Positions 55,668-64,000 of a stretch of DNA of 64,000 nucleotides are shown one piece after another. The notes below the pieces were generated by a model. The model did not search any database and was not told the DNA's origin. It saw only the letters and a list, made by a program, of their open reading frames with translations. Source of the DNA: Wyeomyia smithii (lineage: Eukaryota > Arthropoda > Insecta > Diptera > Culicidae); the NCBI RefSeq assembly GCF_029784165.1, contig NC_073696.1, positions 109,174,665-109,238,664 on the forward strand, read 5' to 3'. The translations under genes were made by a program, and so were the position numbers. Numbering within the stretch: position 1 is the stretch's first letter; each line of letters opens with the position of its first letter.

Positions 55668-55918
55668 GTTAGCAATTAAGTTAGTTGTAAGTTTACTTCC
55701 CCTTTTCTGACAAGTAGGTTTAAATCCCTACGAATGATAAGTCCTAATTGCGAAAGCAAACAAATCGTAACAATTAAAATTACAAATTTCTAACAGTGTT
55801 GAGAAGTCACCATTTGTGATTGGACACACATACTCATTATTTACTAATATTTATCATAAATACTTAAGCTACTAACAAATCCCCCCTTTAAAAAAAAAAA
55901 AAAACTCGAATAGTAAAC

Positions 55919-57372
55919 TATTTTCAAAAAAAAAAAATCCATCATAACTGAACTAAATCATTGCTGGAAAGGTTTCAATAAACGATACATAAAAACATAA
56001 TAAGTTCTGATTGAGAAACTTACACAACTTCAATGGAAAAACATGTACCAGTTTTGTTCAATGGGAAAAATAATGACAACCAGAAAACGTTTAGACCAAG
56101 AGTGGCACATGTCCAGTCTAAGCATGAAGGATGCGTTAAAGCTTGATAATCTTAAAACATAGAACATTCATGTCTTCAGCAGAGTTGTTCAAGTGATTGA
56201 GTACTATAGGATGATGATCTTTTTGTTAAGGAATTCTGTCACTTCATGGATTTCTCCATGATCGGACTGGTAGCATTGTTTAGGTAATCTTTTGAAGTTT
56301 TAATGAAAAAAAAATTAGATTTTTTAAAAATGAGCTTTTTTAGATAATTAGTTTTTAATTTTTCTTTTAATTAAAAAATGTGTTCCAGAGTGTGTATATT
56401 TTTTTGAAAGACATTGTTTCCTACAACTTTGCCGAAGACGTCACACCGATCAAACAAATCGTTTTGGCCCTAAAAGTATCTGTAATCATCAATATCTTCC
56501 CAAAATAACATTTTTCAATAGCTTCTTAAAAATGAGTCGTGTTCCGAAAAACTAAACCATTAGAGCAAAATGGCATGTTTTGTCTATAGAAACGTCAATG
56601 CAAAGTTTCAGCCAAATCTAAAATGGTCGATTAAATTGGTTGGTGTAACTTTCTAAGCTGAAAAGCGTATATGGTGGTTTGCATCGCCAGCTCTAAGCTA
56701 GCATGCGTCAGTTCCACTTTTACTCAAGAGACTGCGCTGCCAAAACTGTCACTCAATCTCAGGTAGAGTTCTCAGTTTTCTCGATATGATGTTTTTGCTA
56801 TTTGGCACTCCTATAGTCAATAAATATAACATGCTATCAAATACGGGTCAATTTTTTGATATAAATGTATCAAATGAATAGAAAGTCTGAAAATAATAAT
56901 AAATTCTTTAAGATTCTAATATTATTTTAAGGCGAGGCTTACCGAATGGACAATTAATCCGGAATATAATGCAAGTACTCAGTCTTTCTGTAAATGGTTT
57001 TTGGAATGTCGGTAGAGCTAACCTCTACTAGATCCTAAAACTATGATAGTTGCAGGAATGAAAGATAATTGCAATTGTCTTTTTTTATCATTATACCTAT
57101 CACTGCCAGACAGTGGGATCTAGAAAAGTTCCCACTGTCTGGTAGTGATATAATGAAAAAAAAAACACAAACATATCATAGAAATGCATAAAATTTTGAT
57201 AACTGGTGTTATCTTAAAACATCGCAAAAATTGACTTTCTGGGGACTATTGAGGAAGCCAAATTTTTAACTGGAAAATTTACTAAATGAACCTGTCAAAA
57301 ATTTTATTGCACTAGTAACTTTTTCCATTTAAACTTAAAAGATCAATTTTCATAACTTTTTTACAAATATTA
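55919..57372. other. Intergenic repeat DNA
   Basis: No gene. Contains phrases ('caactttgccgaagacgtcac', 'aaagtttcagccaaatctaaaatgg') that look like dispersed mosquito repeats, and the hairpin at 57098-57150. Confidence 0.5.
57098..57150. repeat. 21-bp hairpin, 11-nt loop
   Basis: TATCACTGCCAGACAGTGGGA at 57098-57118 pairs with 57130-57150 with one mismatch. Pre-miRNA-like size but without flanking helical extension; could be a minimal MITE. Confidence 0.75.
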
Positions 57373-57748
57373 TTGAAATTGCCGATAGACAAGTATATGC
57401 GGGAAATAAGTGCTGAAAAACTACCTGATAAAACACTGCAGTATCTTTTTGGCAAATCCTCAAAACTCGGTCTATATCAAATCACTCATGTCAAAAACAA
57501 ACAAAATGCATATTCAGACCTATTATTCACAAACTGCACGGAAGACTTCTGTTTAGATGCATCATTGACTCCCATCTGGAAAAATGAAGCATTTCACACA
57601 GCAATTGAATATTCAATAGTAATGAATAACACTTCGTACCCTAGCGACTGCGAGTACGAGGATGTACCAGATGATACCACAAAACTGACTTCGAACAAGT
57701 CAAACGTAGACTATGCATAATAAATTGGCGTAGTATAATTTGTAAAGA

Positions 57749-58105
57749 GAGCGGGGGCCTAGTGTGGTTGGTAACGTCTCCGCCAACCACGCTCGACGCC
57801 TGGGTTCGAATCCCACCGCCGACATAGGTGTCGATTGTTGTGAGGTGGCGTGATCCACTCACAACCAACCCAACTGGTCTAGATTCAATCCTAGCCGACA
57901 CCGGGAGATTTTCTGAGGCGAAAAATCTCTGGGATCACACCTTCCATCGCATGAGGAAGTAAAGCCGTTGGCGCCGGTCCGTTAATAAACGGGTCGTGAT
58001 TTAGGGTCCTGGGTGTGGAGTCGCCTCCCTGGGCGTCGGTGATTGGCCACAACAGTGGCGGAACTAGACCGACGGAAAATAAGCGAGAATAAAAACAAAC
58101 AAAAA
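57749..58105 (+). mobile_element. tRNA-derived SINE, family A, plus copy
   Basis: Flanked by ATAATTTGTAAAGA at 57735-57748 and 58106-58119. The head has an A-box-like 'cctagtgtggttggtaacgtc' and a B box GGTTCGAATCC near 57803. The body reads 'ggcgccggtccgttaataaacggg' and 'gtggcggaactagaccgacgg', and the tail is A-rich (aataaaaacaaacaaaa). It interrupts the linker of the decayed Jockey-like ORF. Confidence 0.95.
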
Positions 58106-58960
58106 ATAATTTGTAAAGAAGGAAATGTAAACGAAGAAGTATCAAAATTTTATGAAATAATTAATCAAATTATCAGAAAATATACCACTAAAAAAAGACG
58201 TACGAGCACCAACAAATATCCAGTGTGGTTTAATTCACAATTGAAGAACCTAAAAAATAGAAAACAAAAAGCACATAAAATATACAAAAAAGACAACAAT
58301 AGCGAAAATCTTCAAAATTACCAAGAAACTTGCTGTCAACTTTACGCAGCCATTAAAATTGCGCATGAACATAACCGTAAAATCGAACATCAAATCTAAT
58401 CTTGCCATAAGAACTTCTTCAATTACGTAAAAACCAAACTAAAAAGTAACAACTTTCCATTACAAATGCATCTTGACAGTAATGTAGGACACATATGTAG
58501 TCTTTTTGCCACTTTTTTTTTCAAGAAATATACACCACATTTGAAGAAACAGACCGCGACCGCTAATATTTCTCGTATTTTCCTGAATATTCGAATTCTT
58601 ATCTGTCAATCAAATATCTGAATTCGAAATTCAGAACGCACTTAAAAATTTAGACGCTACGAAAGATCCTGGACCTGACAGAATAGCTCCAATTTTTCTC
58701 AAAAACTTGGCAGAAGAACTATCTACACCTTTACTTTACCTCTTTAATATGTCTCTGAAGAATGGAATTTTTTCAGAACTTTGGAAAATCTCATATTTAG
58801 TGCCAATTTTCAAATCTGGCGCGAAATCTGACATTCGTAATTATCGTGGAATTGCCATTATTTCATGCATTCCAAAATTATTTGAATCAATAATTAATGA
58901 AAAAATCTTTCAGGAAGTAAAAAACCAAATTACAACTCAACAACGAATTATAATTTATTT

Positions 58961-59552
58961 AATTACGAAATTTAAAAATATGTTTGTGAAAATGCTATAC
59001 CTCGAGATTGGCTCATATTATCACGAGGTGATAAATATTTCATACGTAAAATTTTCCGAGAAATACGATGAAACCATCAAATTTAAAATAAATTTAGCTG
59101 CAAATGCTAATTTAGTTTTAAAATACAAAAATAATCTATCTGACAACACTTTCGGTCAAAAACAATATTTTTTGTAGATTCCTTGGTTTATTTTCTTCAA
59201 AATTTTCCTATCACTATTTTTCGGGTGTCTTACATCAATAAATTATAAAATAAATCAATTACGAAATTTACAACTAATTTCGTAAAAATGTTATATCTCG
59301 AGATTGGCTCATATTACCTCGGGATGATGGTTGTTTCTTACGTGAAATTTTCCAAGGAACACGATGAAATTATCAAATTTAAAATAAAAATGGCTACATT
59401 TGCCGAAAAATGTAAATTTTGTTTTCAAATACAAAAATAATTTATCTGGCAACATTTCCGGTCAAAAGTTATATTTTTTTGGATTCCTTGGCTTATTTTA
59501 TTCAAAAATCATCTATCAGTATTTTTTGGACATCGTACGTCTATGAATTGTA
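58961..59552. repeat. 296-bp tandem duplication inside the RT remnant
   Basis: Copy 1 (58961-59256) and copy 2 (59257-59552) both begin AATTACGAAATTTA and share 'tcgagattggctcatatta', 'tttccggtcaaaa'-like and 'attccttgg.ttattt' blocks, with clear divergence between them. The 156-codon open frame running into copy 1 is partly repeat, not RT. No TIR or duplication defines its edges. Confidence 0.75.
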
Positions 59553-59624
59553 AGAAAAAGAGAAAAGAGATTTTGAACAAAAAAACGCGTGACATTGCAA
59601 TAAGGAGGGGGGTCCTACAGAGCG

Positions 59625-59745
59625 GGGGGTAATCCAATCGACACCAAAATTGGGATTTTTCCAAAGTGACAGTAGATGAACAATTCCCCCAACTTTGAGC
59701 AAAATCTGTGATGGTCGTACACTTCGTATGGAATGACCCATATGC
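59625..59745. repeat. Repeat scrap shared with 50880-50975
   Basis: 'aatccaatcgacaccaaaattgg' and 'cgtatggaatgacccatatgc' match the earlier block in the same order. It ends exactly where RT coding (YADD) resumes. Confidence 0.6.
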
Positions 59746-60616
59746 TGACGACATGAAGCTTTTTATAGAAATAATCAATGCAGAAGACTTCGAAATATTC
59801 CAGAATGAAATTAATGTATTCTACACTTGGTGCAACAAAAGTCGTTTACAACTCAACATTAAAAAATGTAATTCAATAGCCTTTAGCAGAAAAACAGTAA
59901 CACCACCAACAGACATTTTCGTTTCCTAGGAATCCAGTAGAAAAATGCAAAATCGTAAGGGACCTAGGCGTAGTCTTAGACTCCAAACTTACATTCATAG
60001 AACATTATAACACAATAATCAACAAAGCAAATAACATGCTGAGCTTTATAAATCGCTTCGGCCATAATTTCCAAGACCCATACACAATCAAACTATTATA
60101 TATTACATACGTCCGACCAATTCTGGAATATTGTAGCATTGTATGGAATCCCTATATTGTAACACATGAAGAACGCATTGAATCTGTCCAAAAACAATTT
60201 CTTTTGTTCGCGCTTCGTAAGCTAAACTGAACAGCATTTCCCTTACCATCATATGAAGCACGCTGCATGCTTATAGACATACAAGCACTTAAAAAACGCC
60301 GCGAGCTTTCAATGCTTTACTTTATTAATGACATTATTTCTCAACGCGTGCAATCTTCTAAATTATTATCGCAACTAAATTTTTATGCACCCAGTCGTCA
60401 ATTGATAAATCGTAGAATATTTTCGGAAAGCTCTAACAGAACTAACTACTCAAAAAATGGCCCAATAAATCGCATGATGCGTCACTATAATCAGCACGGC
60501 GAAAATATCGACATCACTATGGGCAGAAATCAAATCAAAAAACGACTAACTACTGGAAATAATGTATAGAATATAAGTAAACATTGTATTATTATAACTG
60601 TAGTCTACATTTGCTT

Positions 60617-60968
60617 TTTTTTTTCTCTCTCGCTTATTTTCCGTCGGTCTAGTTCCGCCACTGTTGTGGCCAATCACCGACGCCCAGGGAGGCGACTCCA
60701 CACCCAGGACCCTAAATTACGACCCGTTTATTAACGGACCGGCGCCAACGGCTTTACTTCCTCATGCGATGGAAGGCGTGATCCCAGAGATTTTTCGCCT
60801 CGGAAAATCTCCCGGTGTCGGCTAGGATTGAATCTAGACCAGTTTGGGTTGGTTGTGAGTGGATCACGCCACCTCACAACCATCGACACCTATGTCGGCG
60901 GTGGGATTCGAACCCAGGCGTCGAGCGTGGTTGGCGGAGACGTTACCAACCACACTAGGCCCCCGCTA
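60617..60968 (-). mobile_element. tRNA-derived SINE, family A, minus copy
   Basis: Flanked by AGTCTACATTTGCTT at 60602-60616 and 60969-60983. Reverse complement of the SINE at 57749-58105, with B box (minus) near 60905-60915 and a poly(T) on the plus strand at 60614-60624 as its A-tail. The separate target duplications show that the two SINEs inserted independently, although together they form a long inverted repeat. Confidence 0.95.
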
Positions 60969-61177
60969 AGTCTACATTTGCTTGACATATAATAATATGT
61001 TTCAAATATATAACAAAACACTCTATTCAAATTTTCCTTGTGAAATAATATTAAACTAGTGCTAATGATTCTTTGTTCTCCCGTACAGGTTGAATATCTA
61101 AAGCATAACCCTAACTTTTACTGTTGTGGTTTTGTTGTTTCTACGTTTGGAAACAGAAATGTAGACAAAATGTCTAA

Positions 61178-61268
61178 AGGGCCATCCACATTCCACGTGG
61201 ACAGATTTGGGGGGGAGCGGGGTATCAAAATCGGCAAAAATCAGTCCACGTGGAATGTGGATGGCCCT
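61178..61268. mobile_element. Very short MITE-like hairpin, 25-bp perfect arms
   Basis: The left arm 61178-61202 starts AGGGCCATCCACATTCCACG and the right arm 61244-61268 is its exact complement. The 41-nt centre has a G-run. No convincing target duplication was found. I recall similar 'gggccatccac...cacgtggac' repeats in mosquito DNA. Confidence 0.7.
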
Positions 61269-63433
61269 GATTTAGTGAGTACGTGAATCGTTTATTGTGT
61301 GTTTGATAGAATTTAAAAACAATTTAGTAAATGACAGATATGGATATGAAGCATCCACACAGTGGCCCCATATTTATTCACAGCAGAAATAAAAATAGAT
61401 CATTCTTTGTTACGCCCCCTCGAAGCGGCAATCCTAAAATGGTGAGGTAAAGCGTAAAATAGTGCAAATAAAACATGACTACACGACGGAAAACAGGAAA
61501 ATCACTCGCCCAAACGTGTAAAAAGATACATTCTTGCCAGCCGGTGGTGGACACTCCGACCGACGAAGCGGCAAATCCGTATGAGTGATGAAGGCCCTGA
61601 ACGCGACCTCCTGTGCCATCCTCTGCTGGGGATGGGTTCGGGATGCGGCTCGTACGTACGTGCCTTCACCGGTATTGTATTCCGACACAAGGATTTTCGA
61701 CAAAAAGCTATTTGTAAGAGGGTTTATCTTCAGGAAGCCAATTTTATTTGTTCACTGAACGCATCACGTAAATTTATTATTTCTCACCCAGAATGTGTCG
61801 GGGGTAGAGACCGAGTGAGGAGTAGGCAATGAACCTGGATGTGCGTTATTGAAAAATGAGCTTAGTTCTGCCAAAGTAAGAGCAAGTGAAGAGGTTGAAG
61901 ATTATGTCCCTTCAGCAGGGTAGGTGATTGTTATTCGCACTTGAAAACTGTTGCCGTCTGATGTGCTTATCTGCTGATCCTAAGGTAAATGCAGAAGTAG
62001 GGAGGTTCACATTTTCTGAGGCTGAATGAACTTTTGAATAATTAAAAGTGTCTCACTTTGCAATTATTTAATGTAGTGCATCGAAGGTGATAGCCAAATG
62101 TATACTTTGTATCAATGATCAATGAACATCCACCCTAATGGTGTTTACGGCTTTCGATTCGAATCCCTTCGTACACGATAGCCAGCATCATTTTACTTTA
62201 CGATGCGCTTCGATTGACATCGCGATCCATAGCATGAAGGATATGTTTTGACAGTGAACGCATAATCGCTCTTGCATACTCGTGACGTTCTGCAGTGGAC
62301 CGAATTGTGTACCACATCACACTCGAGAACGCTTGTAGGGTGGGGTGGCACAGGAAAGGATGTTCATTTTCTCACGAGCCACAAGTGATGCAGCATCGGC
62401 TGTAGCGTAGCGTGCTAGGCACAGCATGCAGTAATAGCCACCCACTCACCAGCCCGTTGTAACTTCGAGTCAACGTGGGGTGCCGATGATGAGAGTAGCA
62501 CCAAATGACGTCGATAATTTGCTACAGGTATCGCGCACGGCAGTATGCTGCTCGATCATGACATAGCAATTATGTGGAATGAGTTTATTTCACTACAGGA
62601 GCTATTAGTTCCGATTGAGAGGAACTTACGTGCCCATAGGAATATGTACAAAGAAATGTGTAGTTGAAAGGCGGCTTTTATGAACCCATATGACAATACT
62701 ATTGAAATACGCGTAGCAATATTACACTATGGGGATTGGCTTTTTGAAAAACTGTAAAACATACGAATCCATCCATGTTAATACATTTTTCGCGAAGGGA
62801 CATCAATTTTAATCCCACAAATTACATTCAATCTCTGGTTTATCGTTCACTACAAGCATAATTGATGGAAATTGTATTACATCGAACTATGCATATCATT
62901 CCCAATTATTTTCTAGCTCAATATTCGTTGCACAATTGTTAAAAAACACCAGGTTCTATTTTCTAGTATCAATCAGATATATCCTAATCCAGATTTTTTT
63001 GCAGCGCTGCCTTTCATCAGCACTACATATAATTTTCATGAGAGTAGTATTCACTTAACATAAATTATAGCAACCCTTCTGTCAAACTCATCGAAAAAAC
63101 CTGTTCTATCTTTTTTGTATGAATTCCAATCCCCTCGTTCCACTCGTATCAACAGGTGGAGCGTCATCGCAACAATTTGAAAAATTTACCAACAAACATT
63201 CACTAGGTTACCGGAACCATGGAAACAAAAACACGTGCTTTTGGAACAGATTTATACAAAAAAACATTGCCGCTTGTATTGATCCAACATGCGATGAAAA
63301 ATTTCTTCACATTTACTGATCGACTTTCCGTGAGTGCGGAAGTATTGTCGAATTTGCGCCAAAATTTTTATACATCTTTTGTGTTGAATCGTTGAGCCGT
63401 GTTGTAGAACTATTCGAACGAAAATCTAACGCA
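61269..63433. other. Intergenic, upstream of the DAW1 homologue
   Basis: No confident gene. A GC-richer stretch at 61480-61700 is open on the minus strand in two frames but resembles no known protein. The 62000-63430 part is not obviously repetitive and should contain the DAW1 promoter and 5' UTR; no TATA or other core element stands out. Confidence 0.5.
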
Positions 63434-64000
63434 ATGCGACTAATAAAAATATATCTGCGATATTATCCACCAGGTATACAAGGAAGCACTAATTCAGTGT
63501 GAAATTTTACATATTTTGTTTTTTTTTTGTAGGAATTGCTCTCAGCTATAAGAAACGTGATGTTGAAGAAACTAAAATGATAGATCTTTTCGACCTCACT
63601 CCAAGGTAAGCTTTCAAACAGAATAAAGAAGTGCCAAAGTACAAAAATCATGATATTTTTATCATGTTCAGGTTAATCTATTGCAAACAATGTTTAACAT
63701 AATAACTTCTTTCGATATTCGAACTAAATTCGTATACCTTCCAGCTGTGATCTGCAAACGCTGACGAAACATATCGCCACTACTGAACCACTGATAACAC
63801 AGGAAATATTCCCGCAAGTGACCGAGATCTTGGAAAAATTACAAAAGAAGCTCAAGGAACCAGTCAAAACCAAGTTCTACCTCTTCAAAACGCTTCAAAC
63901 GCACATTCTTCCTCTGACCAATGTGTCTTTCGACAAGTCGGGGAAAAAGTAAGTATTCGTTTATTGTGGTTTTTATGACAGCCTGAACATTCAATTTTTA
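63434..64000 (+). CDS. daw1: DAW1 homologue (dynein assembly factor, WDR69/ODA16), 5' exons, partial
   Basis: Three coding exons: 63434-63473, 63533-63605 and 63745-63948, each bounded by GT...AG introns (59 and 139 bp; donors GTATAC, GTAAGC, then GTAAGT at 63949). The spliced product starts MRLIKIYLRYYPPG, then IALSYKKRDVEETKMIDLFDL and, in exon 3, TKFYLFKTLQTHILPLTNVSF; it reads through both junctions in phase. This is the N-terminal region of DAW1/ODA16, an adaptor that links outer dynein arms to intraflagellar transport during axoneme assembly. The WD40 repeats must lie beyond the window. Insects use it for sperm flagella and ciliated sensory neurons. Identity is from recalled family sequence; there are no stops or frameshifts. 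Confidence 0.9.

Larger units (their letters stand above)
51499..55903 (+). mobile_element. Full-length Juan-like Jockey non-LTR retrotransposon
   Basis: A 4,405-bp element bounded by the 15-bp duplication ACTCGAATAGTAAAC at 51484-51498 and 55904-55918; the boundary A is shared with the poly(A). It starts AGTGCGTCTTG and ends in a run of about 14-15 A. ORF1 (Gag-like) and ORF2 (endonuclease plus RT) overlap by 14 bp. Domain content, the lack of RNase H and the A tail place it in the Jockey clade; the ORF2 motifs resemble mosquito Juan elements as I recall them. ORF2 has two frameshifts, so this copy is complete but not autonomous. Confidence 0.93.
57373..60569 (+). pseudogene. Second Jockey-like retroelement, decayed RT
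   Basis: In order on the plus strand: the endonuclease C terminus (LGLYQITHVKNKQNAYSDLLF at 57470-57530), a linker interrupted by a SINE and resuming as KYPVWFNSQLKNLKNRKQKAHKIYKK, RT motifs LKNGIFSELWKISYLVPIFKSG and RNYRGIAIIS (58750-58860), the YADDMKLF active site (59732-59755), VRPILEYCSIVWNP (60115-60155) and a C-terminal RRELSMLYFINDIIS ... NGPINRMMRHYNQH tail. About 110 RT residues before YADD are lost where a tandem duplication was inserted. Multiple stops. A different family from the Juan-like copy upstream. Confidence 0.85.

Noticed and set aside
57749..60968. Composite transposon bounded by inverted SINEs
   Set aside because: Each SINE has its own distinct target duplication.
61479..61703. 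Possible minus-strand exon
   Set aside because: Two frames are open with no family match and no clear splice signals; kept only as a GC-richer patch.
1..64000. CRISPR array, bacterial operon or phage
   Set aside because: No regularly spaced direct repeats with unique spacers and no prokaryotic genes; introns, SINEs and retroelements show eukaryotic DNA.

Overview
The window looks like mosquito (Culicidae) nuclear DNA, most likely from a large, repeat-rich culicine genome. It is AT-rich and intron-containing, and it is crowded with transposons typical of mosquitoes: a Juan-like Jockey element, tRNA-derived SINEs, RTE-like and I-like non-LTR remnants, a DD37D mariner, hAT-, TA- and TTA-target MITEs, and a long dispersed repeat with 'gagatggctgaaccgatttt' motifs. 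The assignment rests on recalled family resemblance, not on a database search. No bacterial or organellar genes were seen. The only convincing host gene is at the right end: the first three exons of a homologue of DAW1/WDR69 (ODA16), an outer-arm dynein assembly factor, starting at 63434.

Layout. 1-9.2 kb: non-coding DNA with a TA-flanked MITE (479-1289), a diverged inverted repeat (2435-2862), a near-perfect 41-bp hairpin (3204-3289), a GCAGATTT-rich repeat and two tRNA-type SINEs. 9.2-11.9 kb: two tandem, internally repetitive copies of a dispersed repeat. 12.9 kb: a Juan scrap. 15.15-28 kb: an RTE-like non-LTR remnant split by an 11,240-bp Ty3/gypsy LTR retrotransposon on the minus strand. 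That element has LTRs that look identical by eye, a 4-bp CTGC duplication, open gag and pol, a canonical A-AAA-AAC slippery site at the gag stop with a GC-rich stem-loop behind it, no env, and about 3.2 kb of non-coding 3' DNA.

28-41 kb: a dead mariner, a hAT MITE, a repeat family carrying CCAAT/TATA-like promoters and histone-type 3' stem-loops without histone ORFs, a composite tRNA-like inverted repeat, and a head-to-head Penelope-like remnant with a GIY-YIG domain and hammerhead-like motifs in both arms. 41.9-50.8 kb: further MITEs, an I-like RNase H tail and an IS630/Tc1/mariner transposase scrap.

51.5-55.9 kb: a full-length Juan-like Jockey element with a 15-bp target duplication, an internal Inr/DPE promoter and two frameshifts in ORF2. 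57.4-60.6 kb: a decayed second Jockey-like RT, interrupted by one SINE and by a tandem duplication, and followed by an opposite-facing SINE. 61-63.4 kb: non-coding DNA upstream of the DAW1 homologue.

Most of the sequence is therefore layered transposon history; the insertion order can be read from the target-site duplications.
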